Counted from the stretch's first letter, positions 1 through 7,390 are shown. The stretch is 38,348 nt of DNA from Hymenobacter sp. UV11 (GCF_004684095.1 NZ_SRII01000021.1:1-38348); one strand, 5' to 3'. Numbers and translations are program-made. Notes: generated from the sequence alone by a model not told the origin.

Positions 1-97
1 GCCCGCGCTGATGGTCCTCGTAGTGCGCCGCCCATACCATCGTCACCAGGTAGTCGAGCGTATCGCTCATGTGACCGTATTTCTCCACCGAAATGCC
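1..97. repeat. Terminal direct repeat marking a circular molecule (copy 1)
   Basis: Bases 1-97 are identical to 38252-38348. Joining the two ends over this overlap keeps the large terminase frame open, with a 1,350-nt gene across the junction. This is how a circular genome looks when linearised by an assembler. A true short terminal repeat of a packaged phage would also look like this, but a cut inside the terminase coding sequence makes the assembly explanation more likely. Confidence 0.93.
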
Positions 98-1291
98 GTC
101 CTTGTTCTTGGCTTTCGACTTATCCTTGAGCCCGCCCGCCGCCTCCTTTTGGTAGGTCAAGTCCTTGATGGTTTCGGGGCACTTGCGGTTGACGAAGAGC
201 TGCAAGCCCTCGTAGTTATTGGCCAGAATATCGTTGATGAAAGTGCCCCTTGGTACGATGTTCGGCGCTTTGGTGTGCTGGCGTACTGACGGCCTGAACG
301 ACTCTAACTCGTTGTAGATGATGGTGTAGTCGTTGTAGCCCCGCTCGCTGCGGGTATCCTCCTTGCGGCCGTTGGGGTCGCCCGTGACGAACACGCCGGC
401 CCGGTGCGCGGCGTAGCGGCGCGCAAACTCCTGGCACACGTACTTGGTCGTGTTGCGCGGGCTTTTCAACGCTATCTCGTCTACCAGCAGCAGCGTCTTT
501 TCGTCGCCGAGCTGCCAAATGGTGCAGGCGCAATAGGGCTGCACGTTGAAGTCGAAGCTCAGCCAGATAGGCTTGTCGGGGTCGTAGGTAGCCTGGTCGC
601 CGACGTTGCGGAACGAATCGAAGTTCTTGTAGAACATGCCCTCGGTGCTCACGCGGCCCCACTCGCCATTCATGTACACCCGCAGGAAGTTCATGTCCGA
701 GCGGCCCTTGCGCTCTAGTGCCGCCTTGTATTCGGCATCGAGAAACTCGTTATCGCGGAAGGTGGACTCTAGGATGAGTGTATCGCCGTAGTCCTGGTCA
801 AAGAAGGTGCTTTTGAGCCAGCTCAGCTCACTGGTGGGGTTGAAGCTGAGAATCAATTGGTGCTTGTAGGCGCACTTGCCCCGCAGGCGGGTATCGGCCT
901 GGTTGAAGTCGCCCTCCTCGAACATGTCAGCCTCTTCCATCCAGATGAGGTTGATGCCGCTGATGCTCTTGAGCTTGTCGGGGTCATCCAGCCCCATGAA
1001 AATCACCTTGTTGCCATTGCGGTGGGTGATGCTGTAGGGGCTGGTAGTGGCCTTGAATAGGTCGCTTAGCCCGGCCTCCTTTATGGCGGTATTTAGCTCG
1101 GCAAAGACCGTTTCCTTGATCTTCTCGGCGATTTTGTGCATCGCCAGCACCTTGAAATCGGCGCGGTCATTCAGTCGCCAGACGATGTACTGCGCGATGG
1201 CCCGGCTCTTGCCCGCGCCCGCCCCGCCCTTTAGCACGTTGTAGCGGCAGGTGGACTTGAACAGCGGCCGGAATACGGGGTTGACGTACAC
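1..1291 (-). CDS. terL: Phage terminase large subunit (PBSX/Terminase_3-like), N-terminal and central part
   Basis: This is the DNA-packaging motor ATPase and nuclease. It starts with GTG at 1291, whose G is the last base of the upstream TAG stop, and stays open to base 1. It continues at 38251 and stops at 38193, giving 449 aa in all, normal for the family. Walker A (GGAGAGKS) lies about 18 residues from the start. The Walker B-like segment NLIWMEEAD lies near 970-945, followed by LSFNPTS. The RNase H-like nuclease begins at WLSFDFNVQP, with TGDPNG and a C-terminal MSDTLDYLV carrying further acidic residues. An ATG 7 bases upstream is in another frame. The PBSX-type terminase is combined here with Mu-like head genes. 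The family is clear; the exact start is less so. Confidence 0.93.
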   Translation of the reverse strand, partial: MYVNPVFRPLFKSTCRYNVLKGGAGAGKSRAIAQYIVWRLNDRADFKVLAMHKIAEKIKETVFAELNTAIKEAGLSDLFKATTSPYSITHRNGNKVIFMGLDDPDKLKSISGINLIWMEEADMFEEGDFNQADTRLRGKCAYKHQLILSFNPTSELSWLKSTFFDQDYGDTLILESTFRDNEFLDAEYKAALERKGRSDMNFLRVYMNGEWGRVSTEGMFYKNFDSFRNVGDQATYDPDKPIWLSFDFNVQPYCACTIWQLGDEKTLLLVDEIALKSPRNTTKYVCQEFARRYAAHRAGVFVTGDPNGRKEDTRSERGYNDYTIIYNELESFRPSVRQHTKAPNIVPRGTFINDILANNYEGLQLFVNRKCPETIKDLTYQKEAAGGLKDKSKAKNKDGISVEKYGHMSDTLDYLVTMVWAAHYEDHQRG

Positions 1292-1719
1292 TATTCATCG
1301 TGGGCGCTGTTTTCGTCTCCCTGGGGGAGGTGGTAGAGGTTATCGAAGTCAAGTGGCTCGTCCTCAGACTCGGGGCTGATGTCGAGCGTGTTCTGGGCTT
1401 CCTGGAGCGCCAGCAGCTGCTCGGGGTCAGGGGCGCCGAAGTTGATTTGGAATACCTCTGCCGGCAGGCCCTCACTCAGCGTCACATCCTGCTTCTTGGG
1501 TATCAGCAGGTCCATCAGCTTCAAGTAAGCCGCCACGTACTCTTTGGGTGGCAACTGGCTGAGCATGAATCGAAACTCTTCCTCATTGTCGCTCAGCCAT
1601 TCCATCTGGCGGCGCACGAAGTCCTTGGTCAGTACCACCCGCACGTTGGCCTTGCCGCCCGGCACCAGTGCTTTGCGGGAGTTGGGGTGTTGGCCCCGCC
1701 CGTCTACTTTATCAGCCAT
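1291..1719 (-). CDS. Probable terminase small subunit (position-based)
   Basis: A 142-aa protein between the sigma factor and the large terminase. The first part is basic (NSRKALVPGGKANVRVVLTK) and is followed by helices containing FVRRQMEWL and EYVAAYLKLMDLL. The last third is acidic. Small terminases bind the packaging site and load the large subunit, and a gene directly upstream of terL with a 1-nt overlap is the usual place for one. I do not recognise a clear HTH, so the call rests on position and a general resemblance to phage proteins found beside terminases. The ATG at 1719 sits one base after the sigma gene's stop. An in-frame ATG at 1749 would overlap that gene by 29 nt and looks less likely. 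Confidence 0.6.
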   Translation of the reverse strand: MADKVDGRGQHPNSRKALVPGGKANVRVVLTKDFVRRQMEWLSDNEEEFRFMLSQLPPKEYVAAYLKLMDLLIPKKQDVTLSEGLPAEVFQINFGAPDPEQLLALQEAQNTLDISPESEDEPLDFDNLYHLPQGDENSAHDE

Positions 1720-1720
1720 G

Positions 1721-2347
1721 TTAGTCGTTGGCGATTTTTGGGTAGGCACCTACCTGGGCTTTGATGAGGTCGCGGCCGGTCTTGATGCGCATCTTCACCT
1801 GGCCCATCGTCAGGCCCAGCACCCGGCACATCTCCTTGTACTTCAGCCTGCTCATGTCCATGCGCAGCAGCTCCTTGTACTTCTCCGGCAGCTGCTCGAA
1901 AGCAGCTGCAACGGTGGCTAGGTGCTCATCTTCAAGCGTGGAGATTTCCACTTCGGTAGTTCCCACCTCGAAACCAAGCCTCAGCAGGTGGTCTATTACC
2001 GCTGGGTGGCGATGAAACCTGCCTTGGCCATCTTCTATGCACTCCAGCTGGTGGTCAAGCGAAAACTCCAGGTGCTGCTGGCGCTGCTGCTGGTACCGGC
2101 TGAAGTTGTTACTGATGGCCGTATTGAGGTACGTGAAGTAGTGGAAGCCCTCGGTCAGGCCGCTCCGACTGATCTTATCGTGGCACTTGAGAATGGTGTC
2201 CTGCAACACGTCGTCGGCGTCGCAAGCCTGGCCAGCCCGCCATTTCACTTTCTGGATGCGTAGGTGCTCCAGGTGCTTGGGGTAATTCTTAGCAACCGCC
2301 ACCAGGAACTCCTGGGCCTGCTGCGCATTCGTTTTTGCCTCGGGCAT
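1721..2347 (-). CDS. Phage-encoded ECF-like RNA polymerase sigma factor
   Basis: A 208-aa protein with sigma-70 family layout. The region-2-like part around residues 40-95 has DADDVLQDTILK, then FHYFTYLNTAISNNFSRYQ. The region-4-like HTH near the end reads LPEKYKELLRMDMSRLKYKE, then MCRVLGLTMGQVKMRIKTGR. Such proteins redirect host RNA polymerase to special promoters. It is the first gene of the minus-strand block leading into the terminase and is divergent from a small RHH gene. This suggests that it governs late genes and is itself controlled from the intergenic palindromes. Possible targets are the CG[AC]TTTAAAT elements upstream of several virion genes, but no direct evidence links them. 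An anti-sigma role is less likely because both sigma regions are present. Confidence 0.8.
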   Translation of the reverse strand: MPEAKTNAQQAQEFLVAVAKNYPKHLEHLRIQKVKWRAGQACDADDVLQDTILKCHDKISRSGLTEGFHYFTYLNTAISNNFSRYQQQRQQHLEFSLDHQLECIEDGQGRFHRHPAVIDHLLRLGFEVGTTEVEISTLEDEHLATVAAAFEQLPEKYKELLRMDMSRLKYKEMCRVLGLTMGQVKMRIKTGRDLIKAQVGAYPKIAND

Positions 2348-2392
2348 GGATTGGGTAACGGCTTTTTACTGGCCTACTTACCGCAAGCCAAT

Positions 2393-2491
2393 GGGCACGT
2401 TTTGCTTCTCCCGTGCAGACTATATATGGCACGTTTAAGGTGCATTTATGGCACGCATGTGCCACAGTCGTTACGAGTGGTGCATGTGCAC
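2393..2491. promoter_or_regulatory. Operator-like region between sigma factor and RHH gene
   Basis: The 173-bp divergent gap holds repeated half-sites. GGGCACGTTTT lies at 2393-2403 and TGGCACGTTT at 2427-2436. A palindrome TGGCAC-GCAT-GTGCCA lies at 2449-2464, and a second, GTGCA-TG-TGCAC, at 2480-2491. The element CACTATATA follows at 2489-2497 and reappears inverted at 17076-17084, before the paralogous RHH gene. Clustered half-sites next to a small RHH gene suggest an autoregulated switch controlling both directions. No matching start site was demonstrated. Confidence 0.55.
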
Positions 2492-2520
2492 TATATAGGT
2501 AAAAATCACCCGCTTACCTC

Positions 2521-2685
2521 ATGGAAAAGACCCTCACGCTCCGCAAGCACACCTCCGTCGGGCTGAACCTCGATACCCACGCCGACTTGATGGCCTTGGT
2601 ACGCCAGCTCTCCGCCGCCCAGAACCGCACCCTCTCCACCAACGATGTGCTGCGCCTGCTGCTCACCAGCTACCACGGGCGCTAG
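2521..2685 (+). CDS. Small ribbon-helix-helix-like DNA-binding protein 1
   Basis: A 54-aa basic protein beginning MEKTLTLRKHTSVGLNL. A short hydrophobic-alternating strand is followed by two helices (ADLMALVRQL and STNDVLRLLL), the size and order of a CopG/Arc-type RHH protein. It is a paralog of the 58-aa protein at 17086: both share V-x-L-x-L-x-x-H-x-x-LMALV followed by R-[TS]-[LF]-[ST]-x-N-[DE]-V. It is transcribed away from the sigma factor across a palindrome-rich gap, so a repressor role for the late block is reasonable. The start is the only ATG in place, and no Shine-Dalgarno is visible. Confidence 0.7.
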   Translation: MEKTLTLRKHTSVGLNLDTHADLMALVRQLSAAQNRTLSTNDVLRLLLTSYHGR

Positions 2686-2689
2686 GGCC

Positions 2690-2770
2690 GTTTCCGAAGG
2701 TATCGGAAACTAGGGGCGCAATGTCTACTGATTCATTTAATTGTAAACACGTATGTACTTTGCGCCCCTA
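2690..2770. repeat. Two consecutive inverted repeats after RHH gene 1
   Basis: GTTTCCGA (2690-2697) and TCGGAAAC (2703-2710) form a perfect 8-bp stem just after the RHH stop, terminator-like but without a T-run. Immediately after, TAGGGGCGCAA (2711-2721) and TTGCGCCCCTA (2760-2770) form perfect 11-bp arms around a 38-base AT-rich loop. The loop probably contains the promoter for the 2807 gene, so the arms could be an operator or a site for a structured DNA or RNA. Confidence 0.6.
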
Positions 2771-2806
2771 TTCAGGTAGCCATCCCCACCCAAGCTGCCT
2801 CATATA

Positions 2807-3112
2807 ATGAACGTTACGCTGTACCTGCCTAATCAGCAGCCCATTGCTAAAAGTGCAGAAGGGTTTACCACACCCGGCACTAATCGCTTTGCCCAAGTAC
2901 CAACCCAAGCAGCTGAGTTACTTAGTTGCGCTCCTGAACTAGTTGATGTACTAGCCTCTGCGCCCAATTACGTCGTCTATACAGTATTTGACAGCGAGGA
3001 TTTGGCCAACCCGGAAGCTACTCATGCGGTAATAGAGTTAGCGCAAAATATCTCTGATGTTATTAACGGAGACGAATTACTACGGGGGCCAGTAGTGATT
3101 GTAAAAGCATAA
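2807..3112 (+). CDS. Unknown ~100-aa protein, family copy A
   Basis: A 101-aa protein of a family I cannot name. It starts MNVTLYLPNQQP, has a central LVDVLASAPNYVVYTVFD and ends LRGPVVIVKA. A second copy lies at 9796-10110 on the other strand, sharing M-x-VTLY-x-P-x-x-QP, SLVDV/ELVDV, a VFD strand and a GPV end. Two copies on one 38-kb element, one before the methyltransferase/nuclease island and the other beside ardA, suggest a role tied to DNA modification or to establishment in a new host. That is inference from position only. The ATG at 2807 is preceded by TCATATA, with no Shine-Dalgarno. No membrane segment is seen. Confidence 0.75.
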   Translation: MNVTLYLPNQQPIAKSAEGFTTPGTNRFAQVPTQAAELLSCAPELVDVLASAPNYVVYTVFDSEDLANPEATHAVIELAQNISDVINGDELLRGPVVIVKA

Positions 3113-3150
3113 GTCATTTTGAAAACTACACGCTATAATTTTCTATAAAG

Positions 3151-4293
3151 ATGGCCGACGAACAGGCAACTACTACTTACAAGCAGGTGATTCCAATGGA
3201 CGTGTCACGGTTGATGCACGACCCAGAGAATCCTAGGCTACCCCCTAAAATTCGGTCAAAGGGAATCCAAGAAGAAGGTATAATAGATTGGATGCTTCAT
3301 GATGAAAGTCTATTGGAGCTAATTGGTGCTATTGCACAGGTAGGGTATTTTCCAGGAGAACCATTGTTGGTTACTCCTGTGGATGTAACAGACCCAAACA
3401 CCTCCTTTATAATAGTTGAAGGAAATAGAAGATTCACTGCGGTTGAATTAATTCTACACCCTGAAAAGGCTACTATTTATAAGGAATTAATAAAAGAAAT
3501 AAGTGATAATGCTCGTGATAAAGAAGCATTAAACGAACTGCCAGTTTTAGTATACCCGAAACGTCGGGAAATACTAGATTACTTAGGTTATCGGCACGTT
3601 ACAGGCATCAAAGAATGGGGAGCTTTTGAGAAGGCTGAGTACTTATACCAATTGTCAAAGTCAACTCCTTATGATACTATGTCAACTGAGGAGCAGCAAA
3701 AAGCGCTGGCTAGAGCTATTGGTAGCAAGGCAGATTATGTTGCTAGACTTCTAACTGCAAGAGCACTTTTTGAGCTTGCTGAAAGTAAAGATTGGCTGGG
3801 AGCACTTAGTATGGACCGGCTCCAAACACAATTCTCACTGCTTACCACCGCGTTATCCTACAGTAACATAGCTGAATATGTTAAGCTGAATCCCCGTGAT
3901 ATTACGTTAGATGGTTTAGGTTCTGATGAGTTTATTCAATTATTACGCTGGTTGTATCAACCAGTTGATGAACCCACTTCAAAAAGTATAATAGGGGAAT
4001 CACGTAATATCAAATTACTTAATAAAATAGTGCCTAGCGCCCGGGCAGTAGCTCACTTGATTAAAACAGGAGATTTGCAGGGTTCAGCTCAACAAGCTGA
4101 CATAAAAAACCCAATCGATGGATTTCGAAATCACATCGCAAATGCCGACATTAATTTGCGCTCAGCAATAGACATAGCAGCTGAGTCAATGGGTTTTGAT
4201 GAGTACGATACTAAATCTATTGATGAATTAGATGCGAATTTGAGTGAGCTTGCCAGAAGAGTTAGAAACGCCATACGAAATTCAAAGTCTTAA
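3151..4293 (+). CDS. ParB/sulfiredoxin-fold protein, probable defence or modification component
   Basis: A 380-aa protein. The N-terminal domain (about residues 13-115) has ParB/Srx features: a DPENPRLP segment near residue 24, then IIVEGNRRFTAVELIL (EGNRR at 90-94), the box that binds and hydrolyses nucleotide in ParB-type CTPases. A helical region with GYRHVTGIKEWGAFEKAEYL follows. The rest is helical with no clear HTH of the chromosomal ParB type. It is not beside parA, which has its own partner, so plasmid partition is unlikely. It leads a tight four-gene, AT-richer operon with a nuclease-like protein (4-nt gap), a cytosine methyltransferase and a metallopeptidase. A DNA-sensing or nicking role within that module is inferred. 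Confidence 0.78.
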   Translation: MADEQATTTYKQVIPMDVSRLMHDPENPRLPPKIRSKGIQEEGIIDWMLHDESLLELIGAIAQVGYFPGEPLLVTPVDVTDPNTSFIIVEGNRRFTAVELILHPEKATIYKELIKEISDNARDKEALNELPVLVYPKRREILDYLGYRHVTGIKEWGAFEKAEYLYQLSKSTPYDTMSTEEQQKALARAIGSKADYVARLLTARALFELAESKDWLGALSMDRLQTQFSLLTTALSYSNIAEYVKLNPRDITLDGLGSDEFIQLLRWLYQPVDEPTSKSIIGESRNIKLLNKIVPSARAVAHLIKTGDLQGSAQQADIKNPIDGFRNHIANADINLRSAIDIAAESMGFDEYDTKSIDELDANLSELARRVRNAIRNSKS

Positions 4294-4297
4294 TTAC

Positions 4298-5389
4298 ATG
4301 GCGCATTTTAATTTCGATTATCTATCGTCACGCCCAGATAGAGGTAAACAAGAAATGCCTTTATGGTGCGATTACATAGAGCTGCTTTGTTTAATAATGT
4401 ACAAAGGAGAAGTTGCTAAAGGGGAAGTTATCGATGTGGTTTTCAAAGAGGGAGCAGGTGTTATTGTGCAGGATGGCGATGAAGAAGATTATGATGACGA
4501 CTTAGACGACGACGACGTTGATGCAAGCGACCCTTTATCTAGGCAATTGGCATCATTGGGTAGTAGTAAAGGCCAAAAAGATGATAGGCAAGAAGCTATC
4601 GCAATTGATTGGTTTAATTATTTGGCTTCTAGGCAAACTGGTCTCGGCGAAATGTATCCCTTTATAGCTGATTCAGATAAGAGTTCCTTAAAAATAAAAT
4701 CTAATTTAAAGCCTATTCACCATCTTTACTTATACCTGTTACTTGCCTCTAATCTACATTTATTCTCACCAGAATTAAGAACTAAAATAACTACTGACTT
4801 CGAATATATTTGTTTCGAAGTGCAGAAGTTGATGTTCCCATTGATGCTAACTGGCGTGAAGACACATACGCATATTTTTGGTAAAAATCCCACAAATAAT
4901 TCAGTATTCACTGGTAATCTTAAAAATAAACTGATCAAGTTAGGCGAATTAATTCAAGCCAGAAAATTAGATACTGATTTTTTAGATGCTAGAAACAGCG
5001 GTGACAATGGAATAGACTTAGTTTCTGTAATGAAGTTTGATAATGACAATGCTTATGGGCCGCCATTAATTATTTCTCAATGTGCCTGTTCTTATAAAGA
5101 ATGGAAAAAAAAGCAGCATGACAACTCTCCCGAACGGTATAGACAGTTTAATTTATTTGATGTAGATTACCTCCGGTTAATGTTCATTCCAATGTATTAT
5201 CGTAATCAAAGCGGCCAGTGGTTTGAAATTCGCGATGTATTCTTGTCAGTAATGGATAGACTAAGAATCATGAAGGTTCTTCTATATCAAAATAAGAAAC
5301 TATATAATCAGGCTAATAATTGGTCTCCTCTTGTTCTTTTGCCAACTAAAGACGAGAGGGAAATATTCGCCGGCTTCCTGGCAGAGTAA
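4298..5389 (+). CDS. PD-(D/E)XK-like nuclease, candidate restriction subunit
   Basis: A 363-aa protein whose ATG at 4298 lies 4 bases after the ParB-like stop. An in-frame ATG at 4244 would overlap that gene by 50 nt. Residues 59-79 form a very acidic linker. At 235-242 GDNGIDLV is followed at 259-265 by ISQCACS, the spacing and pattern of Mrr-like restriction nucleases (D on one strand, then a Q-x-[KA] strand). The usual catalytic lysine is not in the classical place, so activity may rely on a shifted residue such as K267 or may be lost. I recall restriction-like families with a conserved QCA[TS]/QCAC box, which supports the assignment. The following methyltransferase gene would supply protection. 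Base composition is clearly more AT-rich than that of the virion genes. Confidence 0.62.
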   Translation: MAHFNFDYLSSRPDRGKQEMPLWCDYIELLCLIMYKGEVAKGEVIDVVFKEGAGVIVQDGDEEDYDDDLDDDDVDASDPLSRQLASLGSSKGQKDDRQEAIAIDWFNYLASRQTGLGEMYPFIADSDKSSLKIKSNLKPIHHLYLYLLLASNLHLFSPELRTKITTDFEYICFEVQKLMFPLMLTGVKTHTHIFGKNPTNNSVFTGNLKNKLIKLGELIQARKLDTDFLDARNSGDNGIDLVSVMKFDNDNAYGPPLIISQCACSYKEWKKKQHDNSPERYRQFNLFDVDYLRLMFIPMYYRNQSGQWFEIRDVFLSVMDRLRIMKVLLYQNKKLYNQANNWSPLVLLPTKDEREIFAGFLAE

Positions 5390-5425
5390 CTTTGCCTAAG
5401 ATTTAGCTAAATACCACCGGGCACA

Positions 5426-6460
5426 ATGACACCTAAACTCACAGCCGTTTCTTTATTTTCGGGTTGCGGGGGCTTCGATTTCGGAGCGACTACTGCTGGC
5501 ATTCAAGTACTTTGGGCTAATGACGTTGACAAATACGCTGCGCAGGCTTACCAGAGCTTACTCCCTGACACGCAGTTTACCTGCAAAGACGTTCGCAAAA
5601 TAGAGTCCTTCCCTAAGGCCGACATACTAATCGGTTGCTACCCGTGCACGGGCTTTAGCCTAGCTGCTCGGCGTCGCTGGCACGAACGCGAAGACCGTGA
5701 CTTGAAGGACATGGATGGCAATTTTCTGTACCGTGAGTTCATCAGAGCGATAGACTTTGTGCAGCCTAAATACTTGTTTATCGAAAATGTTGGTGGCATG
5801 ACGTCCGCAGAAGGCGGGTGGTTTTTTGCGCAACAGCTAGAAGGGCTTCGTGATAAAGGCTATATTATGGCTCACGATACCTTGCGAGCAGAATCTTATG
5901 GCTTGGCACAAACCCGCAAGCGTGTCTTCCTAGTTGGAGTGCGAAAGGATATTGCTGAGGCTGGATTTGAATACCACTTTCCAGTTCCGACTCATGGCGA
6001 GAGCCTACTACCTATACGGACGCTAAAAACAGCTTTGAAGGGAATAGAGAGCGATGCACAGACAGATGTATGCCTTACGCCCTTTCATGGTCACTACTTA
6101 ACACGCAATCGCAAGCGCACGTGGGATGAGCCTAGTTATACCATAGTCGCTAATGCTTGCCATGTGCCACTGCATCCAGGCGGGGAATCAATGACATTTG
6201 TAAGCAAAGACAAATGGGCGCTTCAGGGTGAAAACAATCGCCGCCTATCTTGGCAAGAGTGCGCTGCACTACAAGGATTCCCCAAAGGTGCTTTCAACAC
6301 TGATATTCCTTTGACCCACAAGTATAAAGTAATTGGCAATGCTGTGCCACCTCACTTCGGCTATGCTATCGTCCGCGCTGTAGTAGAACACGAAACGGGG
6401 CAAGAACTACCCGCAACGTTTGAAGAGGCAGCAAAGAATGCTACCGCTGTGCCTGCTTAG
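5426..6460 (+). CDS. DNA (cytosine-5-)-methyltransferase
   Basis: A 344-aa enzyme that transfers methyl from S-adenosylmethionine to cytosine C5 in a specific sequence. All main motifs are visible: I FSGCGGFDFG (11-20), IV GCYPCTGFS with the catalytic Cys at 74, VI ENV (120-122), VIII QTRKR (162-166) and X GNAVPP (304-309). The target-recognition part lies between about residues 185 and 280 and is short, as in single-specificity enzymes. It sits 36 nt after the nuclease-like gene and 32 nt before the metallopeptidase, in the same direction. It probably protects the element and its host from the neighbouring nuclease, or protects phage DNA from host restriction. The recognition sequence cannot be predicted from this sequence. 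Confidence 0.93.
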   Translation: MTPKLTAVSLFSGCGGFDFGATTAGIQVLWANDVDKYAAQAYQSLLPDTQFTCKDVRKIESFPKADILIGCYPCTGFSLAARRRWHEREDRDLKDMDGNFLYREFIRAIDFVQPKYLFIENVGGMTSAEGGWFFAQQLEGLRDKGYIMAHDTLRAESYGLAQTRKRVFLVGVRKDIAEAGFEYHFPVPTHGESLLPIRTLKTALKGIESDAQTDVCLTPFHGHYLTRNRKRTWDEPSYTIVANACHVPLHPGGESMTFVSKDKWALQGENNRRLSWQECAALQGFPKGAFNTDIPLTHKYKVIGNAVPPHFGYAIVRAVVEHETGQELPATFEEAAKNATAVPA

Positions 6461-6492
6461 TAAGTGTTTCATATTACAACTACTGTTTTAAT

Positions 6493-6975
6493 ATGGAGAC
6501 TGAGCGTAAAATAAAAATGGGCATTAGAGAAGTCAGAGACACTCTTGAAACAGCAGAATATGATAGCGTAATTGAGAGTTTGCTCAGGAAGGTATATTCT
6601 CGTAACATGACTATTTCATTTTACGAGAATAGAAAGGATTCGGTATGCGAAACTAGCACAGACGAAATAGATGGTAGTATTACTTGTGTTTTACGCATAA
6701 AGAAAAAACCTGCGTTTGGCAATGTCAAAGAAATACTTTTTGATATTATGCATGAAATGGGACATGGGTTAGATGAAAATAGATTAGAATTGAAAGACAA
6801 ATGCAACTTAGAAGTAAGGTATGCAAGAGAACTGAGAGCTTGGAAAATTGCGGATAAGGAGTTTGCAACACATCCTGAATTAAAAGCCGATAAGTTGGAA
6901 TATAATCGTTATAAGCATGAATGCCTTAAGGACTATGAACAACTTCTGCTGAAACGAAAAAGCCCTAATACTTAG
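6493..6975 (+). CDS. Small HExxH metallopeptidase-like protein (ImmA/IrrE-like zincin)
   Basis: A 160-aa protein with ILFDIMHEMGHGLDE, a zinc-binding HExxH (H87, E88, H91) on a helix, followed by ARELRAWKIAD, where E113 is a plausible third ligand. The layout resembles ImmA/IrrE-type peptidases, which cleave repressors in mobile elements and some defence systems. No DNA-binding domain is present. It is the last gene of the AT-rich island before a strong terminator. It could act as a regulator of the module, cleaving the ParB-like or another repressor, or as a toxin-like effector. Its C-terminal codons form the left arm of the terminator. Confidence 0.7.
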   Translation: METERKIKMGIREVRDTLETAEYDSVIESLLRKVYSRNMTISFYENRKDSVCETSTDEIDGSITCVLRIKKKPAFGNVKEILFDIMHEMGHGLDENRLELKDKCNLEVRYARELRAWKIADKEFATHPELKADKLEYNRYKHECLKDYEQLLLKRKSPNT

Positions 6976-7005
6976 TAGTGTTAGGGCTTTTTCGTTTAGC
7001 AGAAG
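6943..7005 (+). terminator. Long rho-independent terminator ending the cargo island
   Basis: Arms of about 25 bases (6943-6968 and 6981-7005) match except for one extra G. The inner part AAAAAGCCCTAA/TTAGGGCTTTTT gives T-runs on both strands, so it can stop transcription from either side. The left arm lies inside the 3' end of the metallopeptidase gene. Confidence 0.88.
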
Positions 7006-7390
7006 CCATACAAGCGATAGAATCCTCTTAGTAGATAGTTACCCACTTGCAGCTAGTCTGACCGCGATACAGGAACTGGTTTAGTACCCTATCAACTTTT
7101 GTGGTACTAGGGCTAACACGCTTTCTTCCTGCTTTTGCTCAGACTGGGTAGAGTTGACTTTGCACCGTGCCTACCGGGGCGTGGTAGTTGGTTTTGTGCC
7201 GGTTGTTTTGTATCTTATTTGTGTACTGACAGGGTGGCAGCATTCTTGGAAAAAGTACTTTACATAACATTCCTTCTACGACACACTCCCCCCAGAGTAC
7301 CATTTCTTGGTCTGCCCTGGCCGCTTTAGCCCGTCTATAATGGCATAAAAATCGGATTACCGGCGTTGTGCTAAATAATACCCATGATTG
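7006..7390. other. Non-coding gap between cargo island and rep
   Basis: I see no convincing gene in this 385-base gap; the one open frame of 64 codons begins with TTG and looks like chance. It contains an inverted repeat TAGTACC/GGTACTA at 7082-7088 and 7103-7109. Near the rep stop it carries TAAATAATAC and GTCAGTTAGTT, both of which also occur just beyond the iterons at about 8785-8820. The shared words flank the rep gene on both sides. Confidence 0.5.

Noticed and set aside
1..97. Terminal repeat as the physical end of a packaged phage genome
   Set aside because: The cut falls within the terminase coding frame and the joined reading restores a complete gene, so assembly overlap of a circle is the simpler explanation.
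3151..4293. ParB-like protein as the partner of ParA
   Set aside because: It is 7 kb from parA, on the other strand, in an operon with nuclease and methyltransferase genes; parA has a coupled small basic partner.
7135..7329. Plus-strand 64-codon frame downstream of the cargo island
   Set aside because: It begins with TTG, has odd composition and no recognisable features, and lies in a clear intergenic gap.
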